A stretch of 64,000 nucleotides of DNA from Pseudomonadales bacterium. GTDB lineage: Bacteria > Pseudomonadota > Gammaproteobacteria > Pseudomonadales > Azotimanducaceae. Of the stretch, positions 38,023 through 46,678 are shown one piece after another; the stretch's first letter is position 1; the number at the start of each line of letters is the position of its first letter. The DNA lies in contig JAJECH010000059.1 of NCBI GenBank assembly GCA_022822135.1, positions 62,001 through 126,000 on the forward strand, written 5' to 3'. A program made the position numbers and the translations under genes. The notes under the pieces were generated by a model. That model was not told the DNA's origin. It did not search any database and saw nothing but the letters and a program-made list of their open reading frames with translations.

Positions 38023-40532
38023 TGGATTTCGCCTTCCAACGGACGACTTGGTTCAACTCGCTTTGAAAGTCGTGCCTCAGTCTCGACGTAATTCCGATAG
38101 TGACCACTTTCGATCTTCATGAGTTCTTCATGAGAGCCGTGTTCGATCAAGCGTCCATGATCGATATACAGAATGCTGTCAGCCTTTTGAATGGTTGAGA
38201 TGCGATGAGTAATCAGGAAAATCGCTCGCTCCTTACCCCATTCCGCTAACCGTTCGAGCACTCGATGCTCGGTCGCAGCATCCAGTGCCGCGGTCGGTTC
38301 GTCCAATATCAAAATCGGTGAGTTCTTGACGACTGCTCGAGCGATGGACAATCGTTGACGCTGACCTGTCGACAGCTTGCCGCCGCGATCGCTAAGCACC
38401 GTATCAAGACCGTTGGGTAAGCCGTCAATGTACTCCTCAACGCAAGCGACTCTGGCTGCTTCTATGACCTGTTGATCGGAGCTTTGCGGTACGACGTAAC
38501 GGATGTTGTCTCGTAACGACATCCCAAACAACACGTTTTCCTGCAATGCGATAGCAACGTTTTCTCGCAGACTATCAACGTCGAAATCGCGGAGGTCAAT
38601 ACCGTCAATCGCCACCGATCCAGAGTCGGGGTCAAACAGGCGTGACAGCAAGCTCATCAAACTACTCTTGCCTGACCCAGTAGGTCCGACAATGGCGGTA
38701 ACTGTCCCAGGTTTAACCGCGAAACTCACGTTGCTCAATACGGCGCGACTGGGTTCATACGCGAAACTGACATTGTCGAATCGAATTTCGTGCTGAAAGC
38801 CCGTCATAGGAATCGCGTTCTCGCGGTTCTTCACATCCGGTTCAAGGTCCAAAATCTCAAACACTCGATTCAAGCCCATGGCCATATCTTGGGCACGGGT
38901 CCAGTGTTCAATGAGCTCGCGTATGGATACGCTCGACGCTCCCAAATGTTCCTGCGCCGACTGATAAGCAGATAGATTCCACTTCACAAAACTCAGACCG
39001 ACTAGACCAACCAGTACCGATGCGTAGGTTTCACGCTCCCCCACAGTCCAGATTGCCGTAAGAAACTGACCGTACAACAACGCACCGGCGGCGATGGAAA
39101 ACATGATGATGGCAACAATCGCCATAAACGTTCGGACGCGGTATGACGCGTTAAAAGCGTTCACTGAATCTCTTTCGAATCGCCGCTGCTCTCGGTCCTC
39201 TGCACCATGAGCTTTGATAAGTCGAGTACTAGCAAATGTTTCTTGGACGCGCGATGTGAAATCTGAATTCGCGCGCCTGCTCGTCAGCGATCGGCTTCGC
39301 ATGCGAGGCGAGAACCAGTACCCCCAAGCCACAGCGCCAACAATGATGGTCAATGCCATAGCGCTCAAAATCGGATCGAGCGCCATCAAAAACATCAAAC
39401 CGGTACCGTAGGTGATGATGACCTGTAGCGCCCTAGTGATTTCGCCTATGACCGCGGTAACTTGCGCACTGTCTTGATAAATCCTGTAGACGGAATCACC
39501 GACTCGGTGATTACTGTGGTAACGAAGCGACAGCAGGTGCCAACGTTCATGAAGCGCTAACCGCAAGTCCTGATTTACACGCTGCATGATGTAGATGTAG
39601 TAATAAGGCAACGCCATACTCAGCGGCAATTGCACGATCCATCCAATCATCAAGAAGAGCGCGTACACCCATTTCAGGCTGTGCCGCTGCTCAGTCGTCA
39701 GTGACTCCGTTTCGATGATTGGTTCCTGCGCTTCCCCGTCCAGACGCGCCAACTCATTTCCGTCTCGGTTCGATCCTGCCAACTCCGGTTCGTTGATGAG
39801 ATCCGCGATGAAAGGCGTAACTGGTTTTGCTTGAAGAATGGACTGACTTACAACATCCACTGAAAAGAATGCGAGCAATATGAGCAACAACAGCGACGCC
39901 CAAAGCAGAACGAAGTAGTAAACGAGGTGACTACCTATACGGACCCGAATACGCAGTTTGCCGTCTTTGAAGCGATACTGAAGTACCCAAATGCAGGTAC
40001 TCGCCGCACAGACCAACGCGACACAAAGGTTGTCGACGACGCCATCTACGACAAAAACAGCAAATAAAGAAGACACCGCACCAATAGCGACGAGCGCTAT
40101 CGAGGCGAGTAGATAAAGGCGTTTTCTCAGAAACAGCAAACTCCAGGAGAGTACTGCCATACACCCGCTCAACGCCAACAGAAAATCGAACAGCCAACTT
40201 GTATTGATCGGGATTACCCCAGTAAGAGGTCCGACGAGAGCCGCAAGGGTGACGATCGGTGGAACATGGTGAAAACTCCAGCCTGAATCATCGGACGCGT
40301 CTCTCTCCTGCCACTGTGGGTTGTCTGCCGAGTCTCGTATTGCGAATCCTCTGATTGGAACTTCGCGCCAGTATCCGAGAACGTAGGTAGATAAGAAAGT
40401 CCAAGTTCTCGCAAAAATCAACGCAATTGCGACAAACCCATGTTCCTTCGCTACGCTCGAACTCGGTTTACTTGGTGGCTCGTCGCCGCCTCCGAGAAAA
40501 GGAAGGGCGCCGGCTCGTGTTGAGTTAGTCAC
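38019..40532 (-). CDS. ABC exporter half-transporter (first gene of pair)
   Basis: 837 residues, longer than usual half-transporters (~580-600). The N-terminal ~190 residues contain additional hydrophobic segments before the exporter-type membrane domain. The ATPase is complete: Walker A GPTGSGKSS, signature LSTGQRQR, Walker B ILILDEPTAALD, H-loop LITHRIST. Both ATPase domains of the pair look catalytically competent, unlike many asymmetric heterodimers. GTG start. It is divergent from the TonB-dependent receptor at 41.2 kb across 664 bases; co-regulation with that uptake system is possible. The function of the N-terminal extension is unknown. Confidence 0.9.
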   Translation of the reverse strand: MTNSTRAGALPFLGGGDEPPSKPSSSVAKEHGFVAIALIFARTWTFLSTYVLGYWREVPIRGFAIRDSADNPQWQERDASDDSGWSFHHVPPIVTLAALVGPLTGVIPINTSWLFDFLLALSGCMAVLSWSLLFLRKRLYLLASIALVAIGAVSSLFAVFVVDGVVDNLCVALVCAASTCIWVLQYRFKDGKLRIRVRIGSHLVYYFVLLWASLLLLILLAFFSVDVVSQSILQAKPVTPFIADLINEPELAGSNRDGNELARLDGEAQEPIIETESLTTEQRHSLKWVYALFLMIGWIVQLPLSMALPYYYIYIMQRVNQDLRLALHERWHLLSLRYHSNHRVGDSVYRIYQDSAQVTAVIGEITRALQVIITYGTGLMFLMALDPILSAMALTIIVGAVAWGYWFSPRMRSRSLTSRRANSDFTSRVQETFASTRLIKAHGAEDREQRRFERDSVNAFNASYRVRTFMAIVAIIMFSIAAGALLYGQFLTAIWTVGERETYASVLVGLVGLSFVKWNLSAYQSAQEHLGASSVSIRELIEHWTRAQDMAMGLNRVFEILDLEPDVKNRENAIPMTGFQHEIRFDNVSFAYEPSRAVLSNVSFAVKPGTVTAIVGPTGSGKSSLMSLLSRLFDPDSGSVAIDGIDLRDFDVDSLRENVAIALQENVLFGMSLRDNIRYVVPQSSDQQVIEAARVACVEEYIDGLPNGLDTVLSDRGGKLSTGQRQRLSIARAVVKNSPILILDEPTAALDAATEHRVLERLAEWGKERAIFLITHRISTIQKADSILYIDHGRLIEHGSHEELMKIESGHYRNYVETEARLSKRVEPSRPLEGEIQ

Positions 40533-41196
40533 AAAAGAAAACTATCTATTTAGTTCGTTACAGTACCAATCGATTTCGTATCTCTGGCAGTGTTTTTGGC
40601 AATCGCATCACTTAGATGCAAGGAAGACTCCTATCGCTCTCAAGCATGGCGCGCTCGCGCCGCTAATGTCGCCTTAGTGTATTCCTGCATCCGATGTTCA
40701 CCGCGATTCTCTGCACGGGTAAACGGGTATATCCTGCCATGAGTACATTTCCTTTATCGGCAATGACGTCCATGCACCACACTTTCTTCAGCACAAATCG
40801 TTGAGTGCGCATTATTAGCTTCTTCTTCAACTACTAACACTCGTGACGGTAGCTACAGCAGATTTGAATGACAGAGCTTCACGAGTCGGAATGGCGCATC
40901 AATCCGATTGAAGTATCCCAACATAGATTACGGCACTAACCATTAAGCTCCGATTGCAAGGCACGCTGGGTACACCGATTGGTTTATAGCGACAGAAAAA
41001 GAACCAAGACTTCTGTCAGCATGACGATTTTGCGACAGCAGCTAAAATAGAATGGTTGCATTCTCACCACTACTTATCAGATCTGCTCACTCGACCGTTT
41101 GTACATACAAGTGGGTAGTTCGAGAGATTGAGTCTCCAATGACTCGTTCAAGAGAGATTTCGCAACTTCAAGACAATTTTGTTAGGCAAGATAACG
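40533..41196. other. Long divergent intergenic region between ABC exporter and TonB receptor
   Basis: 664 bases. On the minus strand, 40663-40812 is a 49-codon ORF that reads like protein (MDVIADKGNVLMAGYTR), without a good ribosome site; it may be a gene remnant but I do not call it. The rest probably holds the promoters of both divergent units. Confidence 0.45.
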
Positions 41197-43911
41197 ATGA
41201 AAACAACCCGTCTGATCAGTTCTACAAGCCATTGCATCGCGATGGCTCTTGTGCTATTGCTGATAAGTTCGTTGAGTTTCGCTCAAACTGATGACGCTGA
41301 AACAGATGAAGGTTACTTCGAAGAGATCGTAGTAACTGCCGAACGTACCTCAAAAAACGTCATGGATACGCCGATGACCATCACGGGTTTCACTGACGAG
41401 CGATTGAAAATGTTCGGGATTCAGGATAGGGATAAGCTACAGGCTCTAGTTCCTGGCCTGCAATTCGGCGAAACACACGATCAGGTAGGTAATGGCACGT
41501 CACTGCGAGGCATCGGCACGCGCAACGCCGGTATTGACCACGGCGATCGTTCGGTCGCTACTTACATCGACGGCGCATACACGATTGGGGTATATGGCAC
41601 CGCGCCGGGTGGCGGATTTGATCTTGAACGTGTAGAGGTCGCTCGCGGTCCTCAAGGGACACTGAATGGCAGAAACTCTATTGCCGGTTCGATCAATTAC
41701 ATCTACAAGAAACCTTCGCAAGAGTGGGATGCGGAAGTCATGACGCAAGTCAACGCTTTCTCGCAGACACGATTGAACGCCGCGATCGGTGGCCCGCTCA
41801 ACGAGAACTTTGCCTTCCGTTTAACGGGCGGTATTCACACCGGCGATGGCTACCAGGAGAACGTTGGACTCGGCGAAAACACGAACGCACCAGACGAAAC
41901 ATTCACTGCTGCTCAACTGCGATTTCAAACGGACCAGTTCGACACGAATATCAGATTCGCGCGCGTCATTGATCAGGGTATCCCGATCTCTCAAGTCAAT
42001 CTAGCAAGGCTGAACACTACCGACGAACAAATACAGATCGTCGGCGCGTATTCAGTAGGTAACAAACCGCCCTTCACACTCGGTTTAGACGACAACACCA
42101 ACTACCTGTACGCAACTCAGGTGCCTTCCGGGTCGGCAGACTGCCCGATAGGCGTCCCATTCATGCGATGTGGAGACATCAAGAATAAAGTCGCTGTAAA
42201 TCGGACTGGATTTGAAGATTCGACCGGGGATTTGATTAATTTCTATGCGGAATATGACGTTTCTGATGACCTGACGGTGAGATACACGTACGCCAATAAC
42301 GATGTACACCAGTATGTATTCCGTGATGGTGACTACACCACACGAGTCGGCCGTGCAGACAACCACAGTCTATCCACCGACGGCGGAACCGCTTTCCTCG
42401 ATCGTGCATACGATTTGCCGTATGACTATGAGGAGGAATCTCACGAGCTGCTAGCGAGCTGGCAGATAAACGACAGAACGGACGTGATTTTTGGCGCGTT
42501 CACGTACGAAAGCCAAGTACAGTTTCAACTTACTCGATGGGAATACAGCCACGCCTTTAGATTCGTTAACCCGGATGAGGCTGCAGCCGCACTGAGCAAC
42601 GTATTTAGGGATGGCGATGGCAATCCGATACCGCTCTCGAACTGTCGTGATTACATCGAAAGAGTCGTTGGGGGAGCATTTGGATTACCTGTTACCGACA
42701 CCGGCGATGGCTCTTTTTGGTGGTGTCCTGGCGAGTACGGTGTACGGGGTCGCGATCAAGATGATTTGAGAGCCATCGTGCCATTCGGAACGGGCACTTT
42801 AAACAGTACCAGAGCCGTTTTCTCGAACATCAGTCATCAGATTGACGACTCTTGGGCCGTATCCGCTGGACTGCGATGGCTTGAAGATGAGAAAGAACAG
42901 CCACCAGAGACATTTGCAGGCTCATTTATGTTCAGTTTTATCGGTGTACCCGTTGTTGTCGGTTTCCAAGACGGCGGTTTCGATCAGCCTGAAGCTTGGG
43001 ACAACATTGTGGGGCATCTAACGCTGGAGTACACCACTGATAACGACGATCTAATCTATGGCAGGATTTCAACAGGTCACAAACCGGGCGTCTTCAACTT
43101 TGCGTCGCCACCCGTGCCTGGGGTGCCGACCGTCGTCGAGGAATCAACCCTAGTTAACTACGAAGTCGGCATTAAGGGGACTTATTTAGACGATCGACTG
43201 CAAGTGGCTGTTGGCGCGTTCTTCATGAACTACGACAAAATGCATCTTGCAGCAACGCAAGAGCTCTCTGGCGGATTTACGCCGGGCCAGTTTTCGGAAA
43301 CGCCGCTAGCGGAATATATCGCGGCGATCCCAGACACGCATGTGCAAGGTGTTGAAGTCGAGTATAGCTACGCCATCAACGAAAGCACCCTCGTTACCGG
43401 TTTTTACGCCTATAACGATTCGGAGGTCGGGAGCCATTCGTCAGTGATCATAGGAAGTCCCACCGCAGAATTTGCTCTGTTCGATCACATTGACTTCGAA
43501 ACTGGTGAACCGACACAAAGTTGGTATGAATTACCCGAGGAACAGACAGGCAATCGATTACCTAGTCAACCCAAACACAAAACTGCTTTGAGCCTAATGC
43601 ATGAAATGGCTCTTGATGACGGTAGTTCTGTGAATTTCCTCAGCACTTGGACCTACAACGGCTCAATGTACCCGACCATCGGCAACGTTGATCTCTACAA
43701 AATTCCAGCCTACCACCGTCTCGACGCTGCGGTGAGCTGGACGACACAAGATGAGAAGTGGTCTACGCAACTCTACGTGAACAATGTATTGGATGAAATT
43801 GGGCTGAACGAGTTTGTTGCTTCAGGCGGTTTTGGTGGACAGGTTTTTCTCGGATCGCCAACCAATCACCGCGAAATCGGTCTGACCGTTCGATGGTCAC
43901 CCGGGTTTTAA
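41197..43911 (+). CDS. TonB-dependent outer-membrane receptor
   Basis: 904 residues from the ATG at 41197, preferred over a TTG six codons upstream because AGGCAAG precedes it and a normal signal peptide follows (ALVLLLISSLSFAQ). The TonB box region is EEIVVTAERT. The plug domain has LQALVPGLQF, SLRGIGTRN and VEVARGPQGTLNGRNSIAGSINYI. A 22-strand barrel follows, ending in an aromatic-terminated strand (EIGLTVRWSPGF). Imports a siderophore, cobalamin, carbohydrate or other large ligand using TonB energy; the ligand cannot be told. No neighbouring periplasmic binding protein is present. Confidence 0.94.
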   Translation: MKTTRLISSTSHCIAMALVLLLISSLSFAQTDDAETDEGYFEEIVVTAERTSKNVMDTPMTITGFTDERLKMFGIQDRDKLQALVPGLQFGETHDQVGNGTSLRGIGTRNAGIDHGDRSVATYIDGAYTIGVYGTAPGGGFDLERVEVARGPQGTLNGRNSIAGSINYIYKKPSQEWDAEVMTQVNAFSQTRLNAAIGGPLNENFAFRLTGGIHTGDGYQENVGLGENTNAPDETFTAAQLRFQTDQFDTNIRFARVIDQGIPISQVNLARLNTTDEQIQIVGAYSVGNKPPFTLGLDDNTNYLYATQVPSGSADCPIGVPFMRCGDIKNKVAVNRTGFEDSTGDLINFYAEYDVSDDLTVRYTYANNDVHQYVFRDGDYTTRVGRADNHSLSTDGGTAFLDRAYDLPYDYEEESHELLASWQINDRTDVIFGAFTYESQVQFQLTRWEYSHAFRFVNPDEAAAALSNVFRDGDGNPIPLSNCRDYIERVVGGAFGLPVTDTGDGSFWWCPGEYGVRGRDQDDLRAIVPFGTGTLNSTRAVFSNISHQIDDSWAVSAGLRWLEDEKEQPPETFAGSFMFSFIGVPVVVGFQDGGFDQPEAWDNIVGHLTLEYTTDNDDLIYGRISTGHKPGVFNFASPPVPGVPTVVEESTLVNYEVGIKGTYLDDRLQVAVGAFFMNYDKMHLAATQELSGGFTPGQFSETPLAEYIAAIPDTHVQGVEVEYSYAINESTLVTGFYAYNDSEVGSHSSVIIGSPTAEFALFDHIDFETGEPTQSWYELPEEQTGNRLPSQPKHKTALSLMHEMALDDGSSVNFLSTWTYNGSMYPTIGNVDLYKIPAYHRLDAAVSWTTQDEKWSTQLYVNNVLDEIGLNEFVASGGFGGQVFLGSPTNHREIGLTVRWSPGF

Positions 43912-43948
43912 ACCTGAGACTTCGAGCGAGGCTCTAAACAGTTCTTAA

Positions 43949-43996
43949 CGACCGTCTGAGGACGTACTCGAAAGCAAGTACATCTTCGGGCGGTCG
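43949..43996 (+). terminator. Imperfect hairpin downstream of the TonB receptor
   Basis: CGACCG (43949-43954) pairs with CGGTCG (43991-43996), and inside it GTACT (43964-43968) with AGTAC (43977-43981). No T-run follows, so it may be a factor-dependent end or only an RNA structure. Confidence 0.35.
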
Positions 43997-44032
43997 CGAA
44001 TGCCGATAGGTGAAACCATCGCTAAAGTCCTT

Positions 44033-44051
44033 CACAGATTGACAATCTGTG
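44033..44051. promoter_or_regulatory. 19-base palindrome, possible operator
   Basis: CACAGATTG-A-CAATCTGTG, perfect 9-base arms around one base, just upstream of the fabY relic. A protein-binding site is possible but no target gene is evident. Confidence 0.35.
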
Positions 44052-44097
44052 CGACATCATCGATTTATTTCGATCGAATCAAGTTATGTTGGTTTCC

Positions 44098-44211
44098 CGG
44101 TTCCACAATGATTTGATCGAAGACGATGAGTGAGGAATCAATGCGGACTCAATTGATGAGTCTGGCTACTTGAGGAATGTCGACTTAGATGTCAAGAATC
44201 CGCACGTGTAA
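44098..44211 (+). pseudogene. Relic of a fabY-like 3' end
   Basis: Thirty-eight codons align in one frame with the end of fabY at 27.2-27.34 kb. Reading: RFHNDLIEDDE-stop-GINADSIDESGYLRNVDLDVKNPHV, against fabY RFGNGVIEGDE-L-GISSES... The best stretch, 44164-44202, differs from 27291-27329 in only three of 39 bases. One TGA has replaced a Leu codon. The ~45 bases after each stop also align. It must be the remnant of a second fabY-type gene or of a segmental duplication. Confidence 0.75.
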
Positions 44212-44331
44212 ATGTCGGACTCAAACCCATAGCGTCGATCAATCGAAAAAATACCGTTGTGAACATATTTACTCTAATGTCGAATCAACATATAAAGACC
44301 AATTGCGGTCTCGACGTTTGAGGAAATCAAT

Positions 44332-44529
44332 TTGAGAATCGAACGTCTTCGACGTTGGCTAAATAGACTTCTGTTTATATCTTGGATTGCTATCGCTGTA
44401 CTTCTATTCTCATTTCCAAAGCATCGCGATTTTTTTACGTACGTTTTAGTCGCAATGGGGCTAATTACGCTCATCTTTGCAAGGGATCGTAAATCTGTCG
44501 CCGATTCTGACAACGCCAAGAGGAACTAA
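44332..44529 (+). CDS. Small two-helix membrane protein
   Basis: 65 residues: a basic start (RIERLRRWLNR), two hydrophobic segments (about 13-27 and 34-49), and a charged tail. Start is TTG at 44332, backed by AGGA seven bases upstream. No family recognised. Part of the gene (around 44340-44360) resembles sequence after the intact fabY at 27.47 kb, hinting that it was carried by the same duplication as the fabY relic. Another small membrane-protein gene follows. Confidence 0.6.
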   Translation: MRIERLRRWLNRLLFISWIAIAVLLFSFPKHRDFFTYVLVAMGLITLIFARDRKSVADSDNAKRN

Positions 44530-44620
44530 TCCACGAAGGACCTTCCATTCGAGAGACGATCTTACCAATTGTCCAGTCGCATCGAGCAATCCGAAATTCC
44601 ATCAATCTAGGTCGAACCAA

Positions 44621-44833
44621 ATGAGCGATCCTCGATCAAGATCTCACATAGCGCTTCAGTGGGTGCTTGAAGGATTAACGGTTGCCGTGATTTTTTACTT
44701 AATCATTATGTGGGCATTTCCAGAACTCAGAGAAGCCCGTAGACCGGTCGCTATACTGATTGGTGCTACCTTCCTCGTCTACGAATTCGGCCGTTGGCTC
44801 GCCGATAAGTTCGTAGGGGACGACGATGATTGA
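44621..44833 (+). CDS. Small membrane protein with acidic tail
   Basis: 70 residues from the ATG at 44621. The longer frame from 44477 overlaps the previous gene and is not protein-like before this Met. Two hydrophobic stretches (LTVAVIFYLIIMWAF; PVAILIGATFLVYEF) and a GDDDD end. CTAGGT lies 11 bases upstream as a weak ribosome site. Family unknown. It is convergent with the aminotransferase gene, 13 bases apart. Confidence 0.6.
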   Translation: MSDPRSRSHIALQWVLEGLTVAVIFYLIIMWAFPELREARRPVAILIGATFLVYEFGRWLADKFVGDDDD

Positions 44834-44846
44834 GTGAGCTTAGTTT

Positions 44847-46058
44847 CTACGTGTTAGAGACATGAACTGATTCGATTTCATCTCTCGCTTCAAAGTAATC
44901 AGTAACGACCGCACTTAATCGCCGTAATTCACCGTCGGACATACGCGGTGAAAACGGCAACATAACCGCGTTCTGGAGTGTTTTCGCGCCGACGCAAGTC
45001 ACTTCTTCGATAGCTGTCAACCGCCCTGACATTGCATCGAACCCGTCGCACCTTAACGCTTCCTTGAACCCTTCTCGGTCGTCCACCAATACAGGGACCA
45101 TCCAATATGCATCGAGGTGACGATCTCGCAATACGAGCGGTACTCTGTCGCCGATCGCGTTAGTGAGCTGTGCTCCTTTTATTTTCCGCAGTTGGATATC
45201 GTCATCAGAATTCACGACTTGGTTTTGAACCACGCAAACGAGCGCAGCACACGGTTTCATTCGCAGCCAGCGCTCGAAGTTGGTACCCGTAGTCGATTTG
45301 GTCGAAGCATGAATCAAAGCTTCGTGGTCGACTCCAAATCGTCTCAATGTATTTACGAACATGCCATAGATCAAGCGATGAGTAGCGATTTTCATGAAGG
45401 AAAATCGAAGGACGCGGGCGAAATAGCGCCATGTCGGCTGCGTTGGATTTGCCGCATGCAACCGACACATTGATTCGAATAGGTACGAATCTCGGACGAT
45501 CGCTATACCACCTTGTAATGCCGTTGACGTTTTCATCGGTCCGAAGGAGAATAAGGAAAGCGTTGCACCGTCGTTACCCGACCACTTCGTCCCGGCAAAC
45601 GCCTGAGCGCAATCTTCAACGACATCGATGCCATGACTATTTGCTAATTCGATGACCGCGTCAATGCAGTACCGATATCCAAACAAATGAGGTATCACGA
45701 TGCATCGCGTGTTTTGAGAGATTCTCTCCCGAAGTTGGAGAAGGTCGACTTCGGTAGTAAGTGGATCAATGTCCGCGCCAACAGCGCGTACGCCTCGAGA
45801 CTCCGCGATACGAAACATGTCAGGCACGTTGACACCAACGAATAGACATTCGTCGCCTTGTCCCCATCCTCTTGCAGCGAGGTATAGGTCGAAGCCTGCG
45901 CGCACTGATATACAAACCAACGACTGGTGCACCGGATCAAGAAGACCCTTTTTATCCGCTTGAGTCTTAGTTGCAAAGACACAGTTTCGTAGTGCGAACC
46001 CAACATCGGACCAGGAAAAATCGATGTCTTTGCACGGCCACCAGCGCAGCTTCGTCAT
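44847..46058 (-). CDS. DegT/DnrJ/EryC1/StrS-family PLP-dependent aminotransferase
   Basis: 403 residues. The PLP ring-binding Asp is in DVVEDCAQAFAG and the Schiff-base Lys in SFGPMKTSTALQGG, both at their family positions. Relatives transaminate nucleotide-linked keto-sugars for surface polysaccharides or antibiotics. The central region (residues ~190-290) is unusually basic and long, and the first ~45 residues precede the family's usual start; the enzyme may have a specialised substrate. No other sugar-nucleotide genes adjoin, which is unusual for this family. ATG start without an obvious ribosome site. Confidence 0.85.
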   Translation of the reverse strand: MTKLRWWPCKDIDFSWSDVGFALRNCVFATKTQADKKGLLDPVHQSLVCISVRAGFDLYLAARGWGQGDECLFVGVNVPDMFRIAESRGVRAVGADIDPLTTEVDLLQLRERISQNTRCIVIPHLFGYRYCIDAVIELANSHGIDVVEDCAQAFAGTKWSGNDGATLSLFSFGPMKTSTALQGGIAIVRDSYLFESMCRLHAANPTQPTWRYFARVLRFSFMKIATHRLIYGMFVNTLRRFGVDHEALIHASTKSTTGTNFERWLRMKPCAALVCVVQNQVVNSDDDIQLRKIKGAQLTNAIGDRVPLVLRDRHLDAYWMVPVLVDDREGFKEALRCDGFDAMSGRLTAIEEVTCVGAKTLQNAVMLPFSPRMSDGELRRLSAVVTDYFEARDEIESVHVSNT

Positions 46059-46267
46059 GCCGACAACAATCGTTGGATGAGCGAATCCTGCAAGCCTGGC
46101 AATTGCAACTCAGCGCGCTTCGATCTAAACATCGTTAGGACTGACGGTCAGTCACGCTCGCTATTTTCATTTCATACCCTAATTTCCACGTTTTATCCGA
46201 TTCGACCACACCCGCGCAAATTTCGCACCATAATCGCATTCACAAACCTTAATACGAGAGATAAATC

Positions 46268-46678
46268 GTGAAAGCCACTACCTACATTCTCGCATTGCTC
46301 ATCGCGTCAAGCTCGCTCGCTGCCGAGCTTACGATCAAAATAAACAACGTTCAGAACGACTCCGGCACGATCTATATCGCGGTTTGGAACGAGGAGGAGA
46401 ACTGGCCGGACGGAAAGCCGTTCCGCGAGTTCAGCACGTCTGCTGAATTGGGTGTTACATCGATCACCGTTGAGATTCCAGCAGGCACCTATGCGGTAAG
46501 CGTATACCATGATCTGAACGGGAATGAGCAAATGGATTACAACGCGCTACGTATGCCGAAGGAACCTTGGGGAGTGTCGAACGACGCCCCCGCTCGTTTT
46601 GGACCGCCGAAGTGGGAGAGAATGATCTTCGAGATTGATTCAGAACCTTTCACCACGGAATTTAGCCTTAAAGACTAA
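46268..46678 (+). CDS. DUF2141-family secreted protein
   Basis: 136 residues, GTG start preceded by GAGAGA. Signal peptide of ~18 residues (ILALLIASSSLAA). The mature part is a beta-sandwich of the DUF2141 type: LTIKINNVQNDSGTIYIAVW, the core PAGTYAVSVYHDLNGNEQMD with a calcium-like Asp/Asn loop, and PKEPWGVSN. The family's function is unknown; members often sit near carotenoid or carotenoid-cleavage genes, as here. First gene of a four-gene chain with 1-4-base overlaps, so it is co-transcribed with the carotenoid oxygenase. Confidence 0.88.
   Translation: MKATTYILALLIASSSLAAELTIKINNVQNDSGTIYIAVWNEEENWPDGKPFREFSTSAELGVTSITVEIPAGTYAVSVYHDLNGNEQMDYNALRMPKEPWGVSNDAPARFGPPKWERMIFEIDSEPFTTEFSLKD

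Larger units (their letters stand above)
43912..44331. other. Intergenic region with hairpin, palindrome and fabY relic
   Basis: About 420 bases after the TonB receptor gene. It contains an imperfect hairpin at 43949-43996, a 19-base palindrome at 44033-44051, and the decayed fabY 3' end at 44098-44211. No intact gene is present. Confidence 0.6.

Noticed and set aside
40663..40812. 49-codon protein-like minus-strand ORF upstream of the ABC exporter genes
   Set aside because: No convincing ribosome site and no family; possibly a remnant, but too short to support as a gene.
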